DNA of 64,000 nt from Siphonodentalium dalli (GCA_032622095.1 CP136064.1:251908484-251972483); one strand, 5' to 3'. Positions 1-11,550 are shown, counted from the first letter of the stretch. The notes: a model not told the origin generated them from the sequence alone. A program made the numbers and translations.

Positions 1-117
1 CCCTTCTGTTGAGTAAAGGGTTAACGTCGGATCGATCAGTCCATGTACTGATCCATGTCTCTTTACGAGGTCCAACGGCTGAACTACAATACGAGATCAT
101 GCCATGAATCTCCTCCA

Positions 118-420
118 TTTAAAGGTACTCAATTCGAATTAACGCGCGCAAATTACTATTTCTTTGGCTTCGGGGGTAAACAATATTTGATTAGAGTCGA
201 GGAACCAAACCATCGAAACTCAGAGTGATCAGATATCGAGTGTTGAAATTTGTTATTTCTCGAAATGTGTTACTTATTTGTGGCCCAGAAAAAAGTCGTC
301 AAACCGACGGTCTCGGCCAAAATTGCGGATGAAGATGGATAACTCTCAAATCAAGTGGAAATACGGCCAAATTTCATGATACTCAAGTAGTAATACGGCC
401 ATATTTCGTTGAACAACATG
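118..420. repeat. Partial copy of the GGTACTCAAT inverted-repeat family
   Basis: Begins with TTTAAAGGTACTCAATTCGA and continues with GGCTTCGGGGGTAAA and GAGTCGAGGAA blocks. These also occur, in order, in the complete palindromic copy at 19322-19825. The later block ATAACTCTCAAATCAAGTGG (about 340) is the reverse complement of part of the other copy, so this is a rearranged or single-arm copy. No coding potential is seen. The rest of 1-560 shows nothing else I recognise. Confidence 0.6.
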
Positions 421-589
421 TTGATAAATAACACGTTTTGGGAAATTTTATACCATTACTAGCGTACATACATGTGATATAAATCTCAACGATATGCTGT
501 ATGTTCCGTAAACAATTAAGCGTACAATAAAACATTGCTGACACAATATATGCTACGATATGTCACAAAACACGCTGGATGTTGTCGGT

Positions 590-1325
590 TGGTATATCGT
601 TGGCCCAACGTAATGCCAACGTAGATGACGTAGAAAGCTCTGACGTCAAACTATACGCGCGTGTACAACGGATCAGGCGTCTGCTTTTCATATTGCGCGC
701 TTTGTTCTGGTTCTCGTTCAGTGTTGCTGCTGGTATTGATTTGAGCAAATAAAGGATTCAGTTTCTTCAATTTGGAATTCAAGGATTTGTTCGCTCTTTA
801 GATGCCACCATCGGTCATCGGGTCGCTATCCGAGGTAGGTTTACGTTTGTGAGAAACTACTCTTTTGTGTAAAATTAATTAATTATTTTTCCAATATTTT
901 TCTCGGAATCACAAAGTTCTGAATGTTTGCCCGGCGTACATATAAGTTATAGCGGGGAATACTTATTAACATATGCATAATAGTTTCTCACAAACTTGCA
1001 TCTGATAGTGACATGGTGGCTGACGGTGGTAACTAAATTATGAACGGATTATTGGATGCCAAACAAAAAAATGCCCAACGTTATGCCAACCAATTTAGTT
1101 TGAGTTCCCAACGTTGTCCCTCCGTTGGGTCAACGTTATGCCAACCAAATTGTTTAGTTTCCAACGTTGGGCCAACGTTATGCCAACCATGTAGTCTGGA
1201 TATCAAGTTGGTCCAACGTTGGGCCAACACTCTCCATATATCGTCCAACGTCGGCCCAACGTTGGTTGCCCTACGTTGGCCCAACCATTCAGATGTTGGT
1301 TGTGCCAACGTTGGCCCAACCATGT
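590..1325. repeat. Palindromic CCAACGTTGG repeat cluster
   Basis: Multiple imperfect copies of CCAACGTTGGGCCAACG and CCAACGTTATGCCAACCA are concentrated at 1068-1325, with a single outlier near 590-632. The core is self-complementary, so long frames open on both strands over the same bases. I read these frames as repeat artefacts, not genes. The stretch between (640-1067) shows nothing recognisable. Confidence 0.75.
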
Positions 1326-1558
1326 CATGCTATCTGGGATCATCTTCGGTAATCCATAAAGACAATATAACAGATTTTTCGCATTTAGCTAGTGATTGAC
1401 CACAATAAACGAAGTTTTATATGAACACTGGTTGGCGCGAATTGGCAGTTTCGAGATTGGCTGGTTGTTGACAAATTGAAGTTCAGGTAGTAGCTTTGGT
1501 GCACATGTTAAGAATGGGAATTCCTGCTATAAGATTACATTCGCAGCTCTGAAATATG

Positions 1559-1581
1559 ATATATATATATATATATATATA
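1559..1581. repeat. (AT)n microsatellite
   Basis: An uninterrupted AT dinucleotide run. Nothing else is recognised between 1326 and 1678. Confidence 0.9.
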
Positions 1582-2460
1582 GGTATATATAATCAAAGCA
1601 GGTTTCCCCTTACCCACATTTAGGCCCTAGTTGCCATGGGAACAAGCTTTCCCCAATTAACTCTGCCAATACGCGCACTAGTCCAGAAGCTGATAGGTAT
1701 CCAGGCACACCCAGGACTTAACTTCACCTGACTCATTTTCCTCCGCATGATGTCCCTCAACATTCAATCAATGTTAACACGAAAAAAGTGGTCGTGTAGA
1801 CACCAGACCAGATCATGGGCGTCCAACATGGCCGCCGTTTTTTTCAGACGGGTCACTAAGTCAGTTTGATGCAAATTATAGTGAGAAAATCTTGTCATAT
1901 GTCAAATGTATATATTTTTGTGAAGCTAAGATATAATTCCACTCTTCATAGTAAAAGGGGGGAACTCCCCGTTCAAGATGGTCGTCAAAATGGTAGTCGG
2001 AAGAGGAAAATTTAATGTGTTTTCACTAATAACTTCTTGATCAGTTTCTGTTGTATGGAACTGGGTGCTAATTGTGACTTTATTTTCTACTGTTCATTTA
2101 AGTGATCGTTGGAGCAATGAAATATGCCATTCATGTGGTCCCCGTCTCTTCCGATCCATAAACAATTCGATTTTACAGAACGCGATAAAAATTCACAAAA
2201 AATCACCTTTGGGATTGTAGTCATATTTCAACAATAAATGGGCAGAACTGTGCACTGTAAGTAAGGCATACCATTACTTATAAATATTCCAACTTAATCT
2301 GACTCAATGGAGCCAAAATTGTCACTCTGGCTCTAACTGGCTGCCAAAATCACACCCAAAATATGGAAAATGGTAAATATCGCCCCAGCGTGTTATGCAA
2401 TCGGTTAAAAGTTGGGGTTAATTTATAAAATTGGCTATTGTGTATTTTATAGATTGATAC

Positions 2461-2917
2461 TGTAGCATAGCTACAGGGCACCTTCCGTTGTATTACTATA
2501 TTAATTACAATGCATTCATTGTTATTTCGTCGATCGGTAACTTTTGATCACTTTCCTCACTTCAAATTGTACTTTATGCATTCATATTCTTAATATTACC
2601 TATATTTGTCAGATAACTAACCCTTAATTTGTAAATTCATCTGATTATTACCTAACTATCTGTTCTAATTCTGATCTTATTCACACTCATTCACATCGTC
2701 GTTACATTGTATTTATATCATTCTGGGATTTTCTAAGCTCTAAGCTCTAAGCCAAGAACACAGATTCCAAGAATTCCAGAATCACATAATACGGTTCAAG
2801 ATTTATACAGATCGCAAGATCTACAACAATATTTTATTTTTGTAACAAAGAGTAGGGGGAAACAGTCCACACTACCACGACAGAACAACAATATAGTCAA
2901 GACCCCACCACGTTACA
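2461..2917 (+). repeat. 5' LTR
   Basis: 457 bp, TG...CA bounded. The first approximately 270 bp match 6065-6337 almost base for base, and the last approximately 170 bp match 31545-31715. The sequence between those pieces in the 3' LTR (both TATA-like boxes included) is missing here, so this LTR probably lacks its promoter through internal deletion. Confidence 0.9.
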
Positions 2918-2920
2918 AAT

Positions 2921-2937
2921 TGGTGGCAGCGTTGCGG
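2921..2937 (+). other. Primer-binding site
   Basis: TGGTGGCAGCGTTGCGG begins three bases after the LTR end. A TGG-initial stretch here is the expected complement of a tRNA 3' end used to prime minus-strand synthesis. I did not match it to a particular tRNA. Confidence 0.75.
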
Positions 2938-2987
2938 ATTACGAAAACCAGTGATCGCTCGAATTTGGTATATAATTAAGTGCAGGT

Positions 2988-3464
2988 ATGACTCGGGAAA
3001 AGAAACCAAAGACCAAGACACGAGTAGAGAATCAGTCCGTTGATGAAGAAGTAGACTCAGAAATGGAAATTGTGCACGAGTCAGAGACTTATAGAACTAG
3101 AGGAATGACAGCAGAGGAGCAATTTACCAGATTAGAGAAATTGATAGAAGCTGATAGAATGGAAAGACAAAGAATGTGGGAAGTTGACAGAGAAGACAGA
3201 CTGCGATTCGAGAAAACGATGGCGGAAAATCTTAGACAGATAATGAATCTGGTCACTACCCAGACTTGTCGTGCAGATGAGAGTCAATCCGATGCGGATC
3301 AGTGTGTCGGCACAGAAGAATTACGCCCGAGGCAGGGACACAAGGTCCACGATAAAGACACAGAAGGACCTGCTATCACAATCACGCGCACAACAATCGG
3401 TGATTCCGATTGGTCACATGATAATTTTTGTGACGAGAGGCCAAGTATTTCGCCTCAGAATTGA
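2988..3464 (+). CDS. Retrotransposon ORF1, charged coiled-coil protein
   Basis: 158 codons starting 50 bases after the primer-binding site. The product is very rich in Glu, Arg and Lys. Residues about 40-95 form a probable coiled coil (ARGMTAEEQF to AENLRQIMNLV). Short proteins of this type precede gag in several invertebrate Ty3-type elements, where they may aid multimerisation; that role is inferred from position and composition only. No zinc knuckle or catalytic motif is seen. The frame ends before 3465 and does not join the gag-like frame downstream, so it is either a separate small protein or the N-terminal part of a gag disrupted by the 3465-4938 segment. Confidence 0.5.
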   Translation: MTREKKPKTKTRVENQSVDEEVDSEMEIVHESETYRTRGMTAEEQFTRLEKLIEADRMERQRMWEVDREDRLRFEKTMAENLRQIMNLVTTQTCRADESQSDADQCVGTEELRPRQGHKVHDKDTEGPAITITRTTIGDSDWSHDNFCDERPSISPQN

Positions 3465-4938
3465 CGATGTCAATTTTCAGATCCAGTTTGTCCGAATCAT
3501 AATCGGCATGGTACAAATCTCAACGTAAAGTGACATGGGCCTACCGGTAGCGTACATAATGGGAATAAGGAACTCAGACAAAACAGCAAGCCGCTATTCA
3601 AAGATAGGTGTAACAGCCCGGCACAATATTTCGAAAGAGTGTCACGCCCACCCAATTTGGAATGTGACGACAATTTAACTCGCCAAAGAAATACAGACTG
3701 TGTTTGTTCCCCGCCTAGGCCGACGCAGCAAGCATACATAATGGTCGCAGATACGGGTTCCCGAATGTCAAATACTGATATTCCGAACCAAGAGAGAAAG
3801 TGCGGAGATAATGAAATGGTATTTAGGGCCACCGAATTTGAAGAAAACCGCCATGAATGCAATGTGAACTGGAATGCACTCAGAGAGATGCCAACGTGCG
3901 CAAAAATGTAATAAACAATAATTTTAAAAATAATTTCACTGTATTTTACTTAATTTATTTAATTTAATTTAATGTTAGCAAAAAAAGACAATTACTATTT
4001 CTCATTTCATCACAGATAAAAGGCAAATTACTATATTAATCATTTAAGTAATTAAAACCAATTGCATGTTGCCGAAAGGATGAGACTTTAATATCGATTA
4101 CATTTTTTTCAGCAGCATATTTTCATTTTCATTTTCCGATAGTCAAAGTTGACCAAAGGACCAATTATAAGAAATAATTAATACTATTTGTGTAAATATT
4201 GATAGCAGCCAATATGCAACAATAAATATCAATAATTAATCAATAATTAATCAATAACGATCATTTTATGTAATAATAAACTCTTCAAACGGCGTTTGTG
4301 TCAACAAATGCGTTTTGTTTTGTGTTACGTCATTCGTCGTATTTGACCCGGAACTCGGCTGAAGGTTAGGCTATTCAGCCTATTGCGTCGAATTACGAAA
4401 TCGCGTTTTGAATGTCTCTCATTTCCCGCACGATAAAAAGAGGTCTTCGCAAAACCAAAAATGATAAAACTTCCCAATTATAAGTAAAAATACACAAATG
4501 AAGGAGTCGATGTAGGTCCCGAAGGAGTCTATAGACTCTTTGATGTAGAGTTCTGATGGAGAAAATGTAGGTCGATCTATTTTTGTCATAACTCGGACGT
4601 ATTTTGACCTGGGAGAAAAATCGAAATCGAGGCTCACTACGAGCATGCCAGTTTTAAATATAGAAACAGGGAATCCCGACAAATGGCGATATCGGCGACA
4701 AACAATTAATCGAAAACAACACATAAAATAAAAATAGCACAAACGCGGCACAGTAAAAATGTCAGAACGCCACGAGGTTTTACGTCGTTTTTGGTGACGT
4801 CATGGAGTGAAACGGAGTAGGGTGACACCAACCTACGAATCTGTCTGATCGCCATACTGTTGCGCGAGCGCACGTAAATACACACACCCGAATGAAAACA
4901 TCCAAAACAAGAGACCCCAGGGCGTCTCGACGTCTAAT
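3465..4938. other. Internal retrotransposon segment without recognised gene
   Basis: An AT-rich stretch. One open frame at 3639-3911 (90 codons, plus strand) has no family resemblance I can name. The part from 3905 to 4300 is extremely AT-rich with TAATTTAATTTAA runs. The segment separates ORF1 from gag and may be a further insertion or a diverged spacer. I found no terminal repeats bounding it. Confidence 0.4.
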
Positions 4939-5960
4939 GTGGATGCTAGATGGGGACCGTGTGATACTGGCGGTTATCTGGACGACATATCACGACCTAG
5001 AGAGTTCGGGTTGGATCGACCACATTTTGGCTTCGATTATTACAGAAGTCCGAGAGAGCAAGAGATAAAACCAGACTTCTATGATGGTACGTCTCGCTGG
5101 TCCGATTACCTGATCCACTTCAATCTGGTGGCCAGAGCTAATGGGTGGTCAGAAGATACCAAGTTAATACAGCTCGGCATACACATGAGGGGGATTATCA
5201 AAATATGTTAGCGGTACTCAGATCTCGTTTCGAGCCCAGCAACCAATGTGAGAGTTATAGAGCTGAACTAGATACAAGGCGTCGGAAAATCAGAGAAACC
5301 CTACCCGAATTGGCTCAAGATGTTAAGCGTCTTGTGAGGATGGCTTATCCTACAGCATCTATGGACATAAAGGATACATTGGCGTTTCATGCTTTCCGGA
5401 ACTCCCTAGATGACCCGGACATCGAATGGGCCATTTGCCAGTCGAGTACAGAGAACATAGACAATGCTCTTGGGCTAGCTCTAAAATATGAAGCTTTTCA
5501 GCTGAGATCAAAAAGAAGAAATGTGTGGGACAAACAGAGGGTCCGACCAGTTATGGACAAAGGTTCCTACAACAACATCGACGACGGTAATGGCAACCAA
5601 TACGGCATTCCTCCACACACTGAGAGAGCTGCGAGATTAACGAAGCTAATCAATGACGAAGTCCATGACGCAGTGAAGAAAAACAAATCACTCAAAGAAT
5701 CATGCAGTTATCACTCAGAGAAGGATTGCTTCAAGAAACGAAAGGACGACAGAAACAAAGAAGAGACTTACACGTCGAGAAACCAGAGAAACAGGGAAGA
5801 AGAACACAAAGAATCGTGCAGTTACTGCTTCTGAAAGAATCACTCAGAGAAGGATTGCTTCAAGAAACGAAGGGACAAGAGAAACAAAAAAGAGACGTAC
5901 GCGTCGAAAAACCAGAGAAACCGGGAAGAATATGAAGAATCAAGATTACCTGCTTATTAA
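4939..5960 (+). pseudogene. gag: Gag pseudogene with CCHC zinc-knuckle remnant
   Basis: The product is a retrotransposon capsid-nucleocapsid precursor fragment. The first frame (4939-5211) has the FYDGTSRWSDYLIHF block typical of Ty3/Gypsy gag, followed by ANGWSEDTKLIQLG. The reading then changes frame near 5195-5200, with apparent loss of the family's usual linker, and continues as MLAVLRSRFEP, AFHAFRNSLDDPDIEWAI and LALKYEAF. A basic tail contains a CCHC-type knuckle (Cys-x2-Cys-x4-His-x4-Cys), broken by a TGA at 5832-5834. The basic/knuckle segment occurs twice in tandem (about 5697-5812 and 5813-5930); the first copy lacks the middle of the knuckle. It ends at TAA 5958-5960 with no pol frame after it. 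The gag assignment is confident. It cannot yield an intact product as it stands. Confidence 0.85.
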
Positions 5961-6050
5961 TTCACATGTCATAATATCGGCAACATTATAATCATAATTT
6001 ATCACACCTATTGTATATTGTTTACCGGTTCAGGAGAACCTCTTCTCTTC

Positions 6051-6061
6051 AAAGGAGGGGG
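6051..6061 (+). other. Polypurine tract
   Basis: AAAGGAGGGGG lies three bases upstream of the 3' LTR start (TGTAGC at 6065), the expected place for plus-strand priming. Confidence 0.8.
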
Positions 6062-6064
6062 TGA

Positions 6065-6450
6065 TGTAGCATATCTACAGGGCACCTTCCGTTGTATTAC
6101 TATATTAATTACAATGCATTCATTGTTATTTCGTCGATCGGTAACTTTTGATCACTTTCCTCACTTCAAATTGTACTTTATGCATTCATATTCTTAATAT
6201 TACCTATATTTGTCAGATAACTCACCCTTAATTTGCAAATTCATCTGATTATTACCTAACTATCTGTTCTAATTCTTATCTTATTCACACTCATTCACAT
6301 CGTCGTTACATTGTATTTATATCATTCTGGGATTTTCCCACTCTTCGTGTCAAGCTATAAATAGCGTGACGTCATTGGTAACTTCCGCCTTTAGTTGTTA
6401 CCTTAGTGATTTCTGACGCTGTTTTCGTAACGTCTTATTTCAAGGTAGCT
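6065..6450 (+). repeat. 3' LTR, left piece
   Basis: 6065-6337 matches the 5' LTR start. 6338-6450 is absent from the 5' LTR and carries a TATA-like box and a TGACGTCA site, so it looks like the U3 promoter. It ends with CAAGGTAGCT (6441-6450), which recurs directly at 30991-31000 where the LTR resumes. Confidence 0.7.
6356..6377 (+). promoter_or_regulatory. TATA-like box with adjacent CRE
   Basis: TATAAATA is followed closely by TGACGTCA, the palindromic CREB/ATF consensus, and then ATTGG (an inverted CCAAT). It lies in the LTR piece that the 5' LTR lacks. It is probably the retrotransposon promoter. It could also drive the short frame at 6522. Confidence 0.45.
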
Positions 6451-6521
6451 ACCTTACAAGCAATTGCGGACATCTTGATATGCGGTTATCCCATTCAGGA
6501 ACGATAACTCTAAAATATACA

Positions 6522-6578
6522 ATGACGTCAGCAATCACGCACGCTATGCGTGCCCTTGGAGTTTTGAAAGCGGCAAAG
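6522..6578 (+). CDS. Possible first coding exon next to the left TIR
   Basis: The ATG lies 11 bases inside the left inverted repeat and opens 19 codons (MTSAITHAMRALGVLKAAK), ending exactly at CAAAG|GTGAGT, a near-consensus splice donor. The 57-base exon is in phase 0. It is too short to assign a family. If real, it is the 5' end of a gene carried by the 24.5-kb unit; I could not identify the next exon. A chance ATG with a donor cannot be excluded. Confidence 0.3.
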
Positions 6579-7441
6579 GTGAGTTTGTTTTAAAGAATAG
6601 TTACAATTAAATTGAGTTATTTAAGACAATTAACATTATAAGAATTTATACGGCAAACGCGCGGAGAATAACTGTATGTTATAGTTGCTGTTGCAACGAA
6701 TATTTGATCAAATAGGTATCAATTTAAGACATTTCAGTCAATAAAACGACGTTTTTCCTAGACTAAATGATGGTGGTCATTGAGGCCATTTAACTTAATC
6801 CAAGTTAATCCTTAAGGGGGTGCCAGCTCCGAGAATAATTGCATGTTATTGGGTATTGTAATTGACATGAGGCCATGTAAGAGTGTTGCAATCGTGACAT
6901 TTACAATACAATTCGTTGAAATTGACTTTTCTATTACAGATAATTAGAATAATATTATTTGTATATCAATATAAACAAGTTTAAGCCATTAAGGTTAGTT
7001 AAACTCCTAGGCTTGGTCTCTTTTGTCAGCTCTGCATTAGTTATCTGACTTATCATTTATCAATATTATCATTTCCATTATTGCCAATAATGGAAAGCTG
7101 TATAAAGTGACTTTATATTGTACCATAAATGATAACAATTTAATTGATTTAATATCAAGTTCATTTCACCGTCACAGCAGCATCTGATTCTGATGCAATT
7201 CAATTTATTTGTTTGTTAAATCTGGTTAAAATTAAATGATAAATCTCTTGATTTGTCTTGTGGCTAGATTAATATAACATAAGATTAATATGATTATGAC
7301 ATTATGGTATTAAAATTAATTATTCCACCAACCAATGTTAAACCATGTACTAGACTAGTATTCAAATAAGTTTGATTAATATTGAATTACGGTAGTTATT
7401 AAATTTGTCCATGGAATCATTATCTCTCAAGAAACAAACAA
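6579..7441. other. AT-rich non-coding stretch
   Basis: No open frame or repeat that I recognise. It has intron-like composition, with many TTAAT and ATTAATAT words. It may be intron of a gene starting at 6522. Confidence 0.4.
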
Positions 7442-7560
7442 ACACACGTACCACAGTTTCGATGGCATAGTAGGTGTGACAATTAATTATGGTGGAGTTT
7501 GGTGACAATTGGCCAACATAATTTATATGGCATAGGAAGTCATGTCGCCCACCGCATATT
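7442..7560 (+). repeat. Harbinger left terminal inverted repeat
   Basis: It pairs with about 11815-11930 in inverse orientation. Near-identity holds over the first 55 bases, then similarity falls off past CATGTCGCCCACCG. Confidence 0.85.
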
Positions 7561-7850
7561 CACACAGTGAGTCGACTGACCAATTAACCCATTGCGTTTC
7601 ACCAAGGCTGATCTCTACTCATTACGTTTAGCCACATTGTATTCTCTACGATACATAAAATTGCACGATCGATCGTCCATAATTGTGTTTGAACCTATTC
7701 ACTCACATATCATGCAAGTGGCATGTTTTTATTGATATGAGCTGAATACATGTTTATCTACTTATATTATTTTCACGCGTATTAAGTCAGTTCCCCAATT
7801 GCGTGTTTTATTTTGCGACGTTAAATTCTACGCATAATTAGGCTAACATC

Positions 7851-8807
7851 ATGTGGACAGATGCAGCTGTATCGGAATTGTTGGAAGCGATGCAGATAAG
7901 AGAAAGTATATGGAATAAACAAAGCGACTTATACAAGGATCTAAACAAGAAAAAAGCTGATTATAACGAACTTTTGGAAATTTTGTCCACGATTATTCCG
8001 GGTTTATCGGAAAAATCACTGAAGAGTAAAATACAGAGTTTAAGGACCATGTATCGAGAGGAAGTGAGAAAGGTGAATAAAAGCAAGAAAAGCGGCGTTG
8101 CTGCCAAAGATATATATGTACCAAAATGGAAGTTTTTTGAGGAATGCTCTTTTCTGGAGGAAAGTCTGTGGACCGGACCAGGGACTTATTCTAACATTCC
8201 ACAAACACGTGCAAATACCGTCGTTTCTGACCACTCCGATGTAACACAAGCCAGTATCTCGGATAGTATTTCAGGTGATGCTGATGTGCCTGCTACCAGC
8301 AGTAATGACACAAACGATAACAGTTCTGTGCAATCGACGCTACCGTCGACATCCAACGTGAGAAGGAAGCGTGGTGCTACGTCATGGGTGGACACAGCAG
8401 CCCAGGCATTCGCTACAATCGCCGATAATGTTACACAGAAAGAGGATGAATGTGATGTGTTTGGTAGAGACATCGCGATGGCACTGAGGCGTTGTCCGGA
8501 TGCAGAAAAACGACGTAGACTCAAGTTTTTGCTACAAACCACTGTATATAATTTTGAAGAGAGCAGCAGCTATTTACAAAATTTCCAAGGAAATCAAAGT
8601 TTCCCTTCAACTTTTATTTCCGGACCGACGGTGCCAGCGTATCCAAATGTTGGATCTTCGATGAATGGACAATCTAATCAAGGATCTAATGTTATGTTCA
8701 CATCGAATTATAATTCTCTGAATGGAATGCAGAATGGTAATGTTTATCCGACTGGACAGTCATGTGTCACCACGGACGTACAACCCCCTAGTACACCAGA
8801 CTGTTGA
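7851..8807 (+). CDS. Harbinger accessory DNA-binding protein, MADF-BESS type
   Basis: 318 residues. Residues about 7-105 form a MADF (Myb/SANT-like) domain: a leading WTDAAVSELLEAM, a central SLKSKIQSLRTMYREEVRKV, and a closing KWKFFEECSFLEES. A Ser/Thr/Asp-rich linker follows with a basic RRKR at 171-174 (possible nuclear signal). Residues about 200-236 (DVFGRDIAMALRRC to KFLLQTTVY) resemble a BESS protein-interaction motif. The tail is rich in Asn, Ser and Gln. In PIF/Harbinger elements the Myb-like partner binds the termini and helps bring the transposase to nucleus and DNA. That role is inferred here from the domain and from its convergent placement with the transposase inside the same inverted repeats. 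The ATG is the first in the frame; no upstream exon is evident. Confidence 0.88.
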   Translation: MWTDAAVSELLEAMQIRESIWNKQSDLYKDLNKKKADYNELLEILSTIIPGLSEKSLKSKIQSLRTMYREEVRKVNKSKKSGVAAKDIYVPKWKFFEECSFLEESLWTGPGTYSNIPQTRANTVVSDHSDVTQASISDSISGDADVPATSSNDTNDNSSVQSTLPSTSNVRRKRGATSWVDTAAQAFATIADNVTQKEDECDVFGRDIAMALRRCPDAEKRRRLKFLLQTTVYNFEESSSYLQNFQGNQSFPSTFISGPTVPAYPNVGSSMNGQSNQGSNVMFTSNYNSLNGMQNGNVYPTGQSCVTTDVQPPSTPDC

Positions 8808-9924
8808 ACTGATGACTGACATTTTGAACTAGTTCGTTGGTGTCTTGAGATAATTGATTAAAAGAGCGTTCGTGAGTTTCTTATGTGTCATTCCATTTTA
8901 TCACTGACATGGGGATAGGGAGAAGTGGATGGTAATCGACCGCACTGATGGTAAAAAAATCCAACTAGTTAAAAAGAGACACAAGGCAGTCGCAGTGGGT
9001 TCAAGTAAATGTGGAAAATAAAATAAAAATATTTAATAAATATAACAAAATTAATTAACATGGAAAAAGTATTTTTTATTATCAATACTGATAACTCCGA
9101 TGACGATGTATAGCATGTTGGCACCATTCTTTTGTAAACAGTACTGTTACACGCCAGTCATCCCATACATATCGCCAAATGGAGTAGCTAATCAAATGTT
9201 AAGTCGAAATTTTTTTTGGTTTAATTTATTGTTGTTACCATTTGTAAATTGATCTTAATTTGCTGATCTGTTTACATAACATATGTTTTAACATGTGACA
9301 TCTCATCATTGGATGACTGCATATAGACAGTAATGTGGATATTTCCAACAACAAATATGGAGAAAATAAGACTTTTGATCTTTCATATCGGACTCGGGGG
9401 GGGGGGGGGGGGTCAAAATTCGAAGTTGGACATACGCAGAAAAGATAACTTATAAACACACCCATACACGCCGGAACCACATATATTAATGTTAAGAACA
9501 GTTGTTCCGGGGATAAATTAGCTTGGTAAATACGTTACTCAAGGAACGACTTGCAGATCGATTGGGATCATTGGATTTTGACCGGCAGAGTAATTAAATA
9601 AAGTGTGTGAATCCCAAAATGATTCAAACGAACTTTGTTTAACTACCCTGCCGGTCAAAACCAATGACCCCAATCAACCAGCAAGTCATTCCTTATAATC
9701 ATATATCAGTACATGTTAATATTAGTCATTTGAAAAATATTTCAAAACTACCAAAACAATTGTCAAGAGTTCAATGACACCTACATTTAAGCAGCGAAAT
9801 ATTTACATATGGCATATTACTGGGACTACACGACTATACACATAAACCGCACACATTATAAAACATAGTTTATAGTTTAATCTCATTAAATCGAGTGTTG
9901 AATTTTGCAAGCACATAATAATTA
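8808..9924. other. Intergenic part of Harbinger element
   Basis: The spacer between the 3' ends of the two convergent genes. It is AT-rich, with an AAATAAAATAAAA stretch near 9018 and a run of Gs at 9397-9412. It contains the hairpin element at 9541-9696 and no coding frame that I would support. Confidence 0.7.
9541..9696. repeat. Small hairpin (MITE-like) element
   Basis: Left arm AAGGAACGACTTGCAG... through TTTTGACCGGCAG; right arm CTGCCGGTCAAAACC... through AAGTCATTCCTT. The arms are about 55-60 bp with a 40-bp loop. It is non-coding and sits inside the Harbinger element, so it is younger than it or was carried with it. Confidence 0.75.
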
Positions 9925-11550
9925 TTACTCAATAAGACTCCACTGAAAAGGGAGCGCACCCTCATCAAAAAAAAAGTCACTGAGTTCGTCCCTCACTTCA
10001 CGAGCATCGACATTCGGAACAGTTGTCGAATCTCCAATATCTCCAGTTGCAGTCAACTGTGCATTATGTTCAGCATATCGTAAACATCCGCTCTGCGAAA
10101 CACCTAAATCCGCATCCTTCCCAAGAAAATTGTGAAGAGCAATGCATGCACGGACTACCCGATTCACGTTATCGGTGTCCAACTGTATGGACCCTAGAAG
10201 TATTCTAAATCTAGCCACCAAAACACCAAATGCACACTCGACGGTCCTACGTGCCCTCGAAAGTCGGTAATTGAAAACTTTCTGATCACCAATGGCTGTT
10301 CGATGGGGATACGGCTTCATTAGGTGATTGCTTAATGCGAAAGCGTCATCACCAACAAGGAAATACGGTATGCTCAGTGTTCTGTTAGGACTGGAAAGTG
10401 GACTAGCATCTGGGAAGTTCTGCTGTATATCACACATCCCACTGTCCTTGAAAATGCCACCATCAGCACTACTCCCTGGTGATCCCAGATCATAACATAT
10501 AAATTTTCCCGTTGCATCAACTACAGCCATCAGAACAATGCTCTCGTAGTCCTTATAGTTCCGATGATCGCATGCACTGTCAGACGGCCTCCGAATTTCA
10601 ATGTGTTTCCCATCGATTGCACCCAAGCAATGAGGAAACTGCCACATTTTGTCAAAGTTATCTGCGTGGAGCAACCACTCTTGCTTGTTTTCGGGCATTC
10701 TCAAGAAATCTCCCTGTAGAGTGTCGTAAATAGCATCACAAACTTCCGGAATAAACGCACCAATGGTTGATCTGGCGATTCTGGAAGTGAAGTGTAGACT
10801 TGTGTACGTTTCCCCTGTAGCAAGAAATCTGAGTGTTGTGGCAAGTTTTTCATATGGAGTCAACGCTGATCTCATAACTGTATCTTGTTTCGCAATCAAT
10901 GGGGTCACTTTTTGCAATACGGTATGGAACTCCGACTTGTTCAGCCTGAAGAAAAAAGAAAACACCATGTAAAGTAGCTCATAACATATTTTGACAAATT
11001 ATCACCCCCTCCCATATGCAATCATAGAATGGGCCATATTTTATACGCTGAAAACGACGCAGAAGACACAGACGCCGAAAACACAGAATGCCAAAATAAC
11101 TTTACTGCAAATACGCACGCATTCTCACCCAAGAACATTCGCACGATGCGTTGTAATGTATAGGCCCCCGGTGGCACTGGAACTATGTACATCATGGGAC
11201 TGTGGCACCAGCCATCAACTCACCCTATAATATATTTTATATTGTCCACCCATGTGAAATGGTTATGTCTCAATAGTAATACTCTCCTGGTAATATGCAC
11301 CTATCAACATAAACATTTATATTTACCTCGTGAAGTTGGTGAATTCTTTCTCATCCGCGTCTTCTAATTCCTGCAGTAGACTGTGAGAAATTCCATACCG
11401 GTTCCGTTCTAGGGTGGAGTTCATTGGTTTTGTCCAGCACTTACGATTTAGATGTCGTTTTGTTCGTTCCAGTTCTCCCAATAGTAACGTGCCCAGACCC
11501 ACAAGGGCCAACAACGTATCATCATTCGACCGTACATGTGAACGCGACAT
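9925..11550 (-). CDS. PIF/Harbinger transposase (DDE_Tnp_4 type), two exons
   Basis: Exon 1 is 11550-11327 and exon 2 is 10945-9925 on the minus strand. The donor reads CACGAG|GTAAAT and the acceptor TTTTTTCTTCAG|GCTGAAC, splitting one Arg codon. The joined frame is 414 codons and stays open. The start chosen is the Met preceding SRSHVRSNDD; an in-frame Met at 11634 is possible. The N-terminal part is helix-turn-helix-like. The DDE fold shows AIDGKH (Asp about 186), LVGDDAF (Asp about 274) and RTVECAFGVL (Glu about 311), with the usual FRIL and C-terminal ALHNFL. It cuts and pastes elements bearing the matching inverted repeats, with the MADF partner as cofactor. All three acidic residues are present and no frameshift is seen, so an active enzyme is plausible. 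Confidence 0.92.

Noticed and set aside
7851-8807. Host MADF transcription factor gene
   Set aside because: It lies inside the Harbinger inverted repeats, convergent with the transposase, the usual two-gene element layout.
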